Positions 7,460 through 15,893 of a stretch of DNA of 27,972 nt are shown here, piece by piece. How positions within the stretch are numbered: the first letter of the stretch is position 1; each line of letters opens with the position of its first letter. The notes below the pieces were generated by a model. That model saw only the letters and a program-made list of their open reading frames with translations, had not been told where the DNA came from and did no database searches. The position numbers and the translations under genes are program-made. Source of the stretch: CAYJLA01 sp964371305 (GTDB lineage Bacteria; Bacillota_I; Bacilli_A; RFN20; CAG-826); assembly GCA_964371305.1 (NCBI GenBank), contig CAYJLA010000016.1, positions 1 through 27,972 of the forward strand, in the 5' to 3' direction.

Positions 7460-10324
7460 ATGAAAACGTTTATTAAACCATTAGTTGCAATATTTGCAAC
7501 ATTTGTACTAGGTGTATCTTTTATGGTTGGTGTAGAATCAACCGATAATGATGCAATTGAGGATAAATTAATTGAAAATAATCTTCTTGAAACAAATAAG
7601 CAATTAGCAGAGCCGGTGATTGACGAACCAAGCTTTGTATTTCATTACAGAAGAGATGATGCTAAATACTCAACATGGGGTATTCATTTATGGAATGATG
7701 TAACAGGCGAGGGTACCGAATGGACTGTACCTGAGATGTTTAATAATAATGATGTTGACTCATATGGAGCTTGGATTGTCTTACCGATTTCCACATTTGG
7801 TGCGGATGAACTCGGATATATTAATTATATTATTCATCAAGGTGATACAAAAGATCCTGGCGGTGACTGGAAGTTTACTTTTGCTGATTTTACGGCTGAT
7901 AGCAATGGCGCTCATCATATTTATTTGTATCAAGGGATTTCTCAACAATTTGCTACTGCACAAGATGCATTAGCGCCTAAAATTGTGAGTGCAAGTTTTA
8001 AAGATGAAAGCACAATCGCTGTTTCTACAACGAAAAAAGGAAATTCGTACGAGATCTTAGAAAACGAAACAACAATTGTCGCAAGCGGAACCCCAAATGG
8101 TGCAACTTTTGAAATTGATACTTTTTCAGATGATTTTGCTCCAAGTGTTTCTAATGCATATACACTAAAGTTTAAAGTTGATGACCCAAATAATGGTAAC
8201 GCTGAAGTTACAATTAGAAAAAACGTTGATATATTTAACTTATTTTCTACACAGGCATTTGAAGATGAATTTACATATGATGGCGAATTAGGTGCTATAT
8301 ACTCAAATGCAAAGACTGATTTTGCAGTTTGGTCACCAACGGCCCAATCTATAAAATTAAGAATATATAATTCAGGAACTCCAACAGCTATTTCATCAAC
8401 TTTAGGTGATGATACTATTCATTCTGAAGTTGATATGACAAAAGGAACAAAAGGAGAATGGACTGCATCTGTTAGTGGTGATTTAGAAGGTAAGTACTAT
8501 GTTTATGTTATTACCAATGCTCTATTTACAGGAAAAGAGGTCGTTGATCCTTATGCTAAATCAGCTGGTATTAATGGCAAAAGGGGCATGATTGTTGATT
8601 TTTCTAAAACTAATCCTGAAGGATGGGAAGATGTAACTGTACCAACTTTTAGTGAGACTGAAACTGTAATTTATGAAACACATGTTTCTGATATTACAAG
8701 TGATCCATCATGGACGGGGGACGAAAATAATAGAAAGAAATTCCTTGGTTTGATTGAAGAAGGAACAAGCTATACAAGTGGGGAAAAAACAGTTACTACT
8801 GGATTTGACCATATTAAAGAATTAGGTGTAAATGCAATTCATTTGTTACCAATGTTTGACCACGATAATGACGAAGTTACAACTTCATTTAACTGGGGTT
8901 ATAACCCTCTTAACTATAATGTTATTGAAGGATCTTATTCTTCAAATGCATATGATGGTTATCAAAGAATTAAAGAATTTAAACAAGTTACAAAACATAT
9001 GAACGAAAATGGCATCAAAGTCATTATGGACGTTGTTTATAACCACGTTTCAAGTTTAGATGCATCAAATTTCAATATTTTAGTACCTGGATATTATTAT
9101 AGATATGATTCAAATGGCAATGTCGGAAATGGTTCTGGATGTGGCAATGAAACAGCTTCAGAAAGAGCAATGTTTTCAAAATTCATCCAAGATTCTACTA
9201 ACTTCTGGTTAGAAGAATATAAACTTGGTGGATTTAGATTTGATTTAATGGGTTTACATGATACAAGTACGATGCAAAAAGTTCACGACAACTTAAAAGA
9301 GATAGAACCAAATTCAATTGTTTATGGTGAACCGTGGACTGCTGGAACTACTCCTGCAACTGATGCTGGTGTAGAATTAGCTGTTCAAAGCAATATATCC
9401 AAGATGACTGGTGTTGCCGCGTTTAATGACCAATTAAGAAATTCTGCTAAAGGCGGATATGGTGTTGATAGAGGTTGGGTAACTGGTGCATCCGGAGTAG
9501 GTGAAGAAATGACTAGACAACTCGTTAATAACTTAAAAGGTAACGTTAATAATGGTGCATTAAATGTATATAGTAATCCATCTCAAATAGTTTCTTACGT
9601 AACAAGTCATGATAACTATACACTTCACGACCAATTTAAAACATTTGCAGAAGATCATGAAGAATCTTATGAAATGATGAATACTCAAGCTCAAGCATTT
9701 GCACTTACCGCACAAGGAATTGGATTTGTGCATGCTGGTGAAGAATTGATGAGAAGTAAAGTTAATTCCGACGGAACTCTTAACGAAAATTCTTATGAAG
9801 CGGGATACGAGGTAAATAAAATCGATTATTCAAGAAAAATTACTTATGCGAAATTATTCGATGAATACAAAACAATGATCGATTTAAAAACTAAATTTGA
9901 TGGGTTACAATATTCAACAATAGAAGAAGTAAATGAGCATATGAGTGTAACGTTTGGTGATACCAATGAGTTTGATAAGAACACTTGGATTAAATCTGAA
10001 ATTAAAACAGATGAAACAGACTTATTGATTTTATACACAGGTTTACAAAAAGGAGCTCAGTTCACTGACTTAGATGGATATACAGTTTTAATGGATTCAT
10101 CAGAAACATTTGAAGATGGAGTAAAGACAACAGATTCATTTATATTACCTACTAGCTCAGTTTTAATCGCTTATAAAAACGCTAATCCAATTGGCGGCGA
10201 TGAACCTGCAAACGATAACATGGCCTTGATAATTGGGTTATCAATTGGTGCTGGAGTCGTCCTTGTTGGAGGTATTGCAACAGGCGCTATTATCTTTTCT
10301 AAGAAAAAGAAATTAACAGCTTAA
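7460..10324 (+). CDS. Membrane-anchored type I pullulanase with CBM41 (GH13_14-like)
   Basis: 954 residues. An N-terminal hydrophobic signal (about 5-25, no lipobox Cys) precedes a CBM41-like alpha-glucan-binding module (about 57-145; F-H-Y-R-R, W-G-I-H-L-W, G-D-T-K-D-P). A beta-sandwich linker and a CBM48-type N domain (about 275-380; F-A-V-W-S-P-T-A) follow. The GH13 barrel has the pullulanase signature N-W-G-Y-N-P (478-483), region I D-V-V-Y-N-H (524-529), nucleophile Asp595 (G-F-R-F-D), acid/base Glu624 (Y-G-E-P-W) and Asp718 (S-H-D-N). The protein ends in a Gly/Ile/Val-rich membrane helix (about 922-945) and a K-K-K-K tail without LPXTG, so it is held in the cell membrane by its C-terminus. 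It should cleave alpha-1,6 branches of pullulan, amylopectin or glycogen. RBS AAAGGAG precedes the ATG, 18 bp after the amylase gene. Confidence 0.93.
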   Translation: MKTFIKPLVAIFATFVLGVSFMVGVESTDNDAIEDKLIENNLLETNKQLAEPVIDEPSFVFHYRRDDAKYSTWGIHLWNDVTGEGTEWTVPEMFNNNDVDSYGAWIVLPISTFGADELGYINYIIHQGDTKDPGGDWKFTFADFTADSNGAHHIYLYQGISQQFATAQDALAPKIVSASFKDESTIAVSTTKKGNSYEILENETTIVASGTPNGATFEIDTFSDDFAPSVSNAYTLKFKVDDPNNGNAEVTIRKNVDIFNLFSTQAFEDEFTYDGELGAIYSNAKTDFAVWSPTAQSIKLRIYNSGTPTAISSTLGDDTIHSEVDMTKGTKGEWTASVSGDLEGKYYVYVITNALFTGKEVVDPYAKSAGINGKRGMIVDFSKTNPEGWEDVTVPTFSETETVIYETHVSDITSDPSWTGDENNRKKFLGLIEEGTSYTSGEKTVTTGFDHIKELGVNAIHLLPMFDHDNDEVTTSFNWGYNPLNYNVIEGSYSSNAYDGYQRIKEFKQVTKHMNENGIKVIMDVVYNHVSSLDASNFNILVPGYYYRYDSNGNVGNGSGCGNETASERAMFSKFIQDSTNFWLEEYKLGGFRFDLMGLHDTSTMQKVHDNLKEIEPNSIVYGEPWTAGTTPATDAGVELAVQSNISKMTGVAAFNDQLRNSAKGGYGVDRGWVTGASGVGEEMTRQLVNNLKGNVNNGALNVYSNPSQIVSYVTSHDNYTLHDQFKTFAEDHEESYEMMNTQAQAFALTAQGIGFVHAGEELMRSKVNSDGTLNENSYEAGYEVNKIDYSRKITYAKLFDEYKTMIDLKTKFDGLQYSTIEEVNEHMSVTFGDTNEFDKNTWIKSEIKTDETDLLILYTGLQKGAQFTDLDGYTVLMDSSETFEDGVKTTDSFILPTSSVLIAYKNANPIGGDEPANDNMALIIGLSIGAGVVLVGGIATGAIIFSKKKKLTA

Positions 10325-10331
10325 CATTTGG

Positions 10332-10375
10332 AAATAGCACTTTTTAGGTATACTTTACAAAAAAAGTGCTATTTT
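10332..10375 (+). terminator. Terminator-like hairpin between the two pullulanase genes
   Basis: A perfect 14-bp inverted repeat (A-A-A-T-A-G-C-A-C-T-T-T-T-T at 10332-10345, complement at 10361-10374) encloses a 15-nt loop. Only a short T run follows, so termination may be partial. I find no convincing promoter between here and 10460, which suggests the second pullulanase is at least partly transcribed by readthrough. Confidence 0.65.
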
Positions 10376-10459
10376 CTATGAAATATTAAATTAATTTGCT
10401 AAAATAAAATATAAAAGTAAATCGTAAATAGTTTTATAAATAACGAAAGGAAAAAAAGT

Positions 10460-13400
10460 ATGAAATTTAAATTATTATCATTCGCTGTATTTAGCGCAGT
10501 AATTGTAAGCGCTTTAGCAGGATGTGCTGGTGATATTTCTTCAACAACGCCGTCAGATTCGGGAACAAATAGTGAACAGCAAAGTGCTGAGCACGTTGTT
10601 AACTTTTTATTGAATTACACTAATGGTGGTACATATACTACTAAAAATGTAAAAGATGGAGAAGCAGTTTCAAAACCATACCCAGATCCAACTCACGCCG
10701 ATCAAGAAAGTACATTTGCTGGATGGGCTGTAGATTCAGTGGGATCAACTATGTATGATTTCACTAAGCCGGTAACAGCTGACTTATCACTTTATGCAAA
10801 ATGGACTAGTAGTGATGCACCAATTGAAGGTGTCGAAGTTAAAAACTTAACTATTAATTATAATGGTGATTCAGGTAACGAATGGCAAAGCAGAGAATTA
10901 TATATATGGGGCGGCGACCAAGATGCTGCTGTTAAAAGATTTGAAAATGGTGGCTCTTTTGGTACTGCTACTTTTTCGCTAGCGAACTTTGAAGGATTAG
11001 ATCCAGCAAATAGTTCTAATGTAACACGTAGTTTTCCAGCCACAAATATTTGGATCATTATTAGAAGTCAAGGTGGATGGTCATGGCAAACTCCTGACAT
11101 TCGTATAATCTTTAATGATTATGCAAGTAGCGTAGATGCTGATGGTAATCTTGAGTTATGGTTAACTGACGCTCCAGGTAAAAAAGTTGATTTTTTTACC
11201 AATGAAAAAGATGCTAGTGGCGATAAAATTATTTCTGCTGAGTTTTTAAGTTGGGATGAAGTAACTGTCACTACTAGCGCAACACCTACATCATATTCAG
11301 TTTATGAAGGCGATACTGTTGTTGCTGAAGGAGTTGGAAGTTCTTCAAAATTCACCGTTGCTTTAGATGGTGATATCGAATTAAATAAATCTTACACTGT
11401 AAAAGCTTTCTTTGCTGACGATCCAAGTAAGGAAAAATCTAGAAAAGCTGGAGTTGCAAAGTTATACGATTCAAATAAGTTTTTAACTGAATATACTGAA
11501 TCATACGATGATGCTAATAAAAGAAAATTAGGTGTTACAGTTACAGACGACAAACTTACTTTTAGAGTTTGGTCTCCTACATCAAGTAGTGTTGAACTTA
11601 ATGTTTATTATACTGGTAATGCAAATCAATCAACTCGTTTTGCTGTTGATGGAACTATGACATATACTACTAAAGGAATATGGGAAATAACTATAGATCG
11701 TGAATACCAAGTTCCAGGTGGTGGAAAATATGATCTTGTAGGACGATATTATACATATACTGTTGATAATGCTGCAGGTATTAACGAAGTTTGTGATCCT
11801 TATGCAGTTGCAACTGGATTAAATGGCGATCGTGGAATGATTGTTGATATGGATGCAGATTCAATCGTTATTGGTGGGGAATCTTTACCGCTAACTCCAA
11901 CAGGCTGGGATAGCGTTGCTTATGATTCAATCGAAAATGCCACTGATTTAGTAGTTTATGAAACTCATGTAAGAAACTTAACTGATGATGATACATGGGG
12001 TGGAAAAAGTGAAAATCGTGGTAAATTTCTTGGTTTTGTGGAAGAAGGAACCACATACACTGAAGGATCAACTACTGTTACTACAGGATATGATCACTTA
12101 AATGAATTAAATGTAAATGCAGTTCAATTAATTCCAATTTATGATCAAGCAAACGATGAAATTAAAAATGACTATAACTGGGGTTACAACCCACTTAATT
12201 ATAACGCTCCTGAAGGTGCATATAGTTCAAACCCAAATGATGGAAGTCGTGGTGTTTATGAATTAAGAGAAATGGTAAAAGGACTTTCAGAAACTGAAAA
12301 TAATACAAGACTTATAATGGACGTTGTATACAATCATACTTCAAGTGCTAATTCCAATTTCAATGCACTTGTTCCAGATTACTATTATCGTTTATATGAT
12401 GATGGTGGATTAGTTAATGGATCATACTGTGGTAATGATACATATACACAAAGACCAATGTTTAGAAGATTTATTGTTGAATCAGTAATTCACTGGGCAG
12501 AAGAATATAATATCAAAGGTTATAGATTCGACTTAATGGGTTTAATTGATGTTGATACAATGAAACTTGTTGGTGAAGAATTATATAAAGTAGATCCACA
12601 AATCGTCTTATATGGTGAACCATGGCAAGGCGGTGGTAGCGGTGACTACTATGGAGATTGGAATTCATACGTTTCAAAAGGTTACGCTGTAAGTGACAAT
12701 GTTTACTCACAATTGTATGCCGAAGAAGGTAGGATCGGAGTTGGTGCGTTTAATGACCAAATTCGTGAAGGTTTAAGAGGTGCAAATACTCGTGGTGGTG
12801 ACAACGAAACTACTAAGAACTTACCGGGTTGGGGATTTATTTCTCAGGGTGGTGCTGATATTGATGCTAATACTCAAACAAAAGAAAGAGTAGAAGCTGG
12901 AATGAAAGGTGCTAATTTAAATAAAGGCGATAATGGTGCTCAAACTGTAAACTATGTATCTGCTCACGATAACTATACATTATATGACACATTGAATTCA
13001 GCATTAGCTGATACAGATCAAATTGTTAATTTAAACACTATGCCAAATCAACAAATGGTTGCTGATGCTTCTGTTGCTGCTAATGGTTTAGTCTTGATGT
13101 CTCAAGGTATTCCGTTTATTAATGGCGGTGAAGAAATTATGAGAAGTAAAGTCGAAACTATGGATGAAAATGGAAATTATGTTGGAGATCCAGCAGGTAT
13201 GGCAAAGATGTATAATCAAATGATTTCTCATAACTCATACAAATCAAGCGCCGAAACTAACTCTCTTGATTATGATCGTAAAATAACATTCAAATCACAA
13301 GCAGAAGATTATGCTGAATTAGTCGACTTAAGACTTAATTCAAGTTTATCTACGTTCATGGGCGTTACTGGTGGTTATCCAAATCGCAACGAAATGTCAT

Positions 13401-13621
13401 TCTGGGGTGATGATACTGGTACAGAACTCGGATTTATGGTAAGTAACAACTACGCTGATCAGTTTGCTGTATTATATACAGGACGTGATTCAAATAAAAT
13501 GGGCATCGGAAACAATACATCTGTTGTCTGGTCAAATAGAAATGTAAGCGTCACTAATCATGATGGCTGGAATGAATTTGATATGCCAGCACACACAATA
13601 ATTATTCTTAAATTTAGTTAG
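10460..13621 (+). CDS. Lipoprotein type I pullulanase with InlB-type repeat stalk
   Basis: 1053 residues. A lipoprotein signal has lipobox A-L-A-G-C (Cys22), followed by a Ser/Thr/Gln linker. Residues ~45-116 form a Listeria-Bacteroides (InlB B-type, Flg_new) repeat ending L-Y-A-K-W. A Trp-rich beta domain (about 125-265) is probably a carbohydrate-binding module. A beta-sandwich and a CBM48-type domain (about 360-460, F-R-V-W-S-P-T) precede the barrel. The barrel has Y-N-W-G-Y-N-P (572-578), D-V-V-Y-N-H (621-626), nucleophile Asp691, acid/base Glu720 and Asp837 (A-H-D-N). It is clearly paralogous to the gene before it from the CBM48 domain onward, but its N-terminus and anchoring differ. It should debranch alpha-glucans at the surface. 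RBS GAAAGGA lies upstream; a terminator follows at 13648. Confidence 0.93.
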   Translation: MKFKLLSFAVFSAVIVSALAGCAGDISSTTPSDSGTNSEQQSAEHVVNFLLNYTNGGTYTTKNVKDGEAVSKPYPDPTHADQESTFAGWAVDSVGSTMYDFTKPVTADLSLYAKWTSSDAPIEGVEVKNLTINYNGDSGNEWQSRELYIWGGDQDAAVKRFENGGSFGTATFSLANFEGLDPANSSNVTRSFPATNIWIIIRSQGGWSWQTPDIRIIFNDYASSVDADGNLELWLTDAPGKKVDFFTNEKDASGDKIISAEFLSWDEVTVTTSATPTSYSVYEGDTVVAEGVGSSSKFTVALDGDIELNKSYTVKAFFADDPSKEKSRKAGVAKLYDSNKFLTEYTESYDDANKRKLGVTVTDDKLTFRVWSPTSSSVELNVYYTGNANQSTRFAVDGTMTYTTKGIWEITIDREYQVPGGGKYDLVGRYYTYTVDNAAGINEVCDPYAVATGLNGDRGMIVDMDADSIVIGGESLPLTPTGWDSVAYDSIENATDLVVYETHVRNLTDDDTWGGKSENRGKFLGFVEEGTTYTEGSTTVTTGYDHLNELNVNAVQLIPIYDQANDEIKNDYNWGYNPLNYNAPEGAYSSNPNDGSRGVYELREMVKGLSETENNTRLIMDVVYNHTSSANSNFNALVPDYYYRLYDDGGLVNGSYCGNDTYTQRPMFRRFIVESVIHWAEEYNIKGYRFDLMGLIDVDTMKLVGEELYKVDPQIVLYGEPWQGGGSGDYYGDWNSYVSKGYAVSDNVYSQLYAEEGRIGVGAFNDQIREGLRGANTRGGDNETTKNLPGWGFISQGGADIDANTQTKERVEAGMKGANLNKGDNGAQTVNYVSAHDNYTLYDTLNSALADTDQIVNLNTMPNQQMVADASVAANGLVLMSQGIPFINGGEEIMRSKVETMDENGNYVGDPAGMAKMYNQMISHNSYKSSAETNSLDYDRKITFKSQAEDYAELVDLRLNSSLSTFMGVTGGYPNRNEMSFWGDDTGTELGFMVSNNYADQFAVLYTGRDSNKMGIGNNTSVVWSNRNVSVTNHDGWNEFDMPAHTIIILKFS

Positions 13622-13647
13622 AAATAATTAAGGTAATATTATAATGA

Positions 13648-13677
13648 AAAAAGCACCATAACGGTGCTTTTTGTTTG
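13648..13677 (+). terminator. Rho-independent terminator after the second pullulanase
   Basis: A 10-bp stem (A-A-A-A-A-G-C-A-C-C and its complement) with a 5-nt loop is followed by a T-rich tract. It closes the malE-to-pullulanase unit. Confidence 0.88.
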
Positions 13678-13746
13678 TTTTATTAATGTGATTTATAATT
13701 TTATATTTTAACGATAATATTAATTCATTTTTAACCTTTAAAATTA

Positions 13747-13775
13747 TTGCAATCGTAATTGAAAACGCTTACAAT
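13747..13775 (+). promoter_or_regulatory. Sigma-A promoter of the starch-binding lipoprotein gene
   Basis: TTGCAA (13747-13752), a 17-bp spacer, then TACAAT (13770-13775). The start codon is 32 bp downstream with AAGGAGG at 13795-13801. The cre operator overlaps the spacer and -10 box. Confidence 0.75.
13759..13773 (+). promoter_or_regulatory. Perfect cre operator (CcpA-type)
   Basis: TTGAAAACGCTTACA matches all 15 positions of WTGWAARCGYTWWCW. It covers the spacer and the first bases of the -10 box, the classic position for catabolite repression, though a locus-specific LacI/MalR regulator could use the same motif. Confidence 0.82.
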
Positions 13776-13807
13776 ATTATTAGTAGTAAGAGATAAGGAG
13801 GAAAAAA

Positions 13808-15547
13808 ATGAGAAAATTATTATTTCTATTACCGTTATTGGCTTTAGCTGTTTCCGGTTGTACAAATGCTCCTGTAGAACATACAGTAACATTTGACTAC
13901 ATGCACGATGGCCAAGCTGATTTAGTTGTTAAAGTAGAAGATGGCGAAACTGTTGCTGAGCCAGAAACACCAGAAAGAGAAGGTTACTATTTTTCTAGAT
14001 GGTACAAAGATGATCAAAGAATCAATCCTTTTAAATTCGATGAGCCAATTAAAAGTGATATGACTGCATATGCTGACTGGGGCAAAATTCCTGAGCTTCA
14101 AGACTGGGCATTAGTCGGTACAATGAATGGTTGGGATTTAACTAATGATGATTACAAATTTGAACGTAGTGAAGAAGATCCTTTACTTTATGTAGTTGAA
14201 GATGTCGATTTATATGGTGTTGCAACTACATTCCAAGTTGTTGAAAACAATGCTTGGACTGGTCAAAAAGGATTTAGTCAAGTTGATATTGCAAACTCAA
14301 CAGAAGGCGTCGTTGATGGTTTTGGTGGATTTGAACCAAACTTAAATATTCGTATTTTAGAAGATGGTAACTATGACATTCAACTTAGACCACTTGAAAC
14401 TAGTAAAAGTATTACTATTATTCGTAATGGTGAACCAAATGTGGCGAAAACATATTATAATGCTGTAGGTTCATGGAGTGTTACAGATGAACAAACTGTA
14501 CCTGATACAAAAACTATCGAACTTCCTGCAGGTGGTGGTTCAACATTAATCGTTGAAACTGAAACTGATGGAGTATTTAAAACTGAAGCTGACCCAGGTA
14601 TTACTTTCCAAGCTGATATGACATTTACAGTTCAAAAAGGCTTTGATGCTGAATCTGATGAAGTTTATACATATGCTGATATCGATGATACAACTGGATT
14701 AGAAGAAATACTTGAAGAAGGCGAAAATGGTGTGATTTCTGTATTAACAAAAGCTGTATTGGCTATTACAGTTACTCCAGCAAATGACAAAGCTTTAAGT
14801 ATTGAACTTATTGAAAAGATTTATGTTGATGTAACAATTAATTTAACTACTGATATTTCTGTAGTTGAAAATGCTGATTCACTTGTAGTTAAAGGTGGAT
14901 TTGACGGATGGACAAACCATGAAATGACAGCAACTGAAGGCGTATACACTTATACATATTCAGTTGAACAAGGTACTGGAATGTATCAATTCGGATTTGC
15001 TGTACTTGCAGCTGATGAAACTCAAATCACATGGATTCAATCAAAAGCTTTAAATGGTAACTTCGAAGTGTTTGTTGATGAAACTGCTGTTACTTTAGAT
15101 ATAACATCTGATTTAACAACTGTAGTAGCAGATACAAATAATGTTGGTACATTGGATACTATGGCTTATGTAGATATTAAAATTAACTTTAATGAGCTTG
15201 TTGATGGTACATATCCTGCAGTTCACGGCGCTATGAATGGATGGAATAAGTTCCGTCATGCTATGAGCGCTGTTGAAGCAGACTCACTTACATACACAAC
15301 TAGATATCTTGTTTCTATGGGTGAAGATAATGCAGCAGTTGATTTCCAATTTGGTGTATTATTAATAGAAGATGGCAAAGATAGAAGTGATGCTCAATAT
15401 CGTAATTCATGGATGGGTGATGGCACAAACAACCTCTCTATCTCTGTTAGTACTGTGGATACATTAAATGTATTTGAATTCGATGGTACATGGACTGTAC
15501 CTGCAGAAGGCGACATTACTGGTGTAGCTACTCCTGTAGTTGCATAA
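13808..15547 (+). CDS. Surface lipoprotein with repeated putative starch-binding modules
   Basis: 579 residues with a clear lipoprotein signal (lipobox A-V-S-G-C, Cys18). Residues ~24-91 form one InlB/Flg_new repeat (ending T-A-Y-A-D-W), as in the pullulanase just upstream. The rest is beta-rich and modular. Segments opening near 98 (V-G-T-M-N-G-W), 358 (V-K-G-G-F-D-G-W) and 471 (V-H-G-A-M-N-G-W) share a G-x-[MF]-[ND]-G-W motif, and a further beta segment lies at ~215-335. Such turns with an exposed Trp are typical of starch-binding modules (CBM20/CBM48-like, SusE/SusF-like). No catalytic motif is visible. I infer a protein that holds starch at the cell surface for the neighbouring enzymes. 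It is acidic, has its own cre-controlled promoter and strong RBS, and is closed by a terminator, so it is probably abundant. The binding function is inferred, not shown. Confidence 0.75.
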   Translation: MRKLLFLLPLLALAVSGCTNAPVEHTVTFDYMHDGQADLVVKVEDGETVAEPETPEREGYYFSRWYKDDQRINPFKFDEPIKSDMTAYADWGKIPELQDWALVGTMNGWDLTNDDYKFERSEEDPLLYVVEDVDLYGVATTFQVVENNAWTGQKGFSQVDIANSTEGVVDGFGGFEPNLNIRILEDGNYDIQLRPLETSKSITIIRNGEPNVAKTYYNAVGSWSVTDEQTVPDTKTIELPAGGGSTLIVETETDGVFKTEADPGITFQADMTFTVQKGFDAESDEVYTYADIDDTTGLEEILEEGENGVISVLTKAVLAITVTPANDKALSIELIEKIYVDVTINLTTDISVVENADSLVVKGGFDGWTNHEMTATEGVYTYTYSVEQGTGMYQFGFAVLAADETQITWIQSKALNGNFEVFVDETAVTLDITSDLTTVVADTNNVGTLDTMAYVDIKINFNELVDGTYPAVHGAMNGWNKFRHAMSAVEADSLTYTTRYLVSMGEDNAAVDFQFGVLLIEDGKDRSDAQYRNSWMGDGTNNLSISVSTVDTLNVFEFDGTWTVPAEGDITGVATPVVA

Positions 15548-15562
15548 GCATTAATAACTATT

Positions 15563-15590
15563 AAAACTGACCTTCGGGTCAGTTTTTTTT
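15563..15590 (+). terminator. Strong Rho-independent terminator with UUCG loop
   Basis: A 10-bp stem (A-A-A-A-C-T-G-A-C-C / complement) is closed by a TTCG tetraloop and followed by a run of eight T. Its T tract runs into the -35 box of the next promoter. Confidence 0.93.
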
Positions 15591-15617
15591 GTTAATTAGC
15601 AACTCTTGTTGTATAAT
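15589..15617 (+). promoter_or_regulatory. Promoter of the small membrane protein (leaderless)
   Basis: TTGTTA (15589-15594), 17 bp, TATAAT (15612-15617). Only 6 nt separate the -10 box from the ATG at 15624, so the expected transcription start falls on the start codon. Confidence 0.75.
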
Positions 15618-15623
15618 TAAAAT

Positions 15624-15893
15624 ATGCCTGAATTAAAACAAACTAATAAAAATAACAAAAAAGAAAAAAACACAAATGAAGTCGACCAAGTTGCATCAAA
15701 TTCAGTAACTGATGATTTAATTAAAGACGAAGCAGAAATTGTCGATAAAAAAAGAGATACAGAACCAACCATATCTCGTAAATTCAAAATATTTCTAGTG
15801 ATAATTTATATATTAGGATTTTTCGCCGCTCTTGGAATAATCTACTGGATTTCCATCCTTCAAGGTAACCCTATCTTTTTCAATATCGCTTGA
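15624..15893 (+). CDS. Small single-pass membrane protein of unknown function
   Basis: 89 residues. A charged, Lys/Asn/Glu/Asp-rich N-terminal half (1-52) precedes one membrane helix (about 54-77) and a short tail. The orientation is probably cytoplasmic N-terminus. I recognise no family. A near-consensus promoter points straight at its ATG and there is no Shine-Dalgarno, which supports a leaderless mRNA. The last 81 bases overlap the 3' end of the convergent DUF523 gene on the other strand, and no terminator is seen between them. The good promoter supports the ORF being real, but a protein of this size and composition could still be weakly conserved. Confidence 0.62.
   Translation: MPELKQTNKNNKKEKNTNEVDQVASNSVTDDLIKDEAEIVDKKRDTEPTISRKFKIFLVIIYILGFFAALGIIYWISILQGNPIFFNIA

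Noticed and set aside
10200..10324. LPXTG cell-wall sorting signal at the end of the first pullulanase
   Set aside because: There is a membrane helix and basic tail but no LPXTG-type motif before it.
10411..10427. cre-like site before the second pullulanase
   Set aside because: Only a few positions match the consensus beyond the central CG, in an AT-rich stretch.
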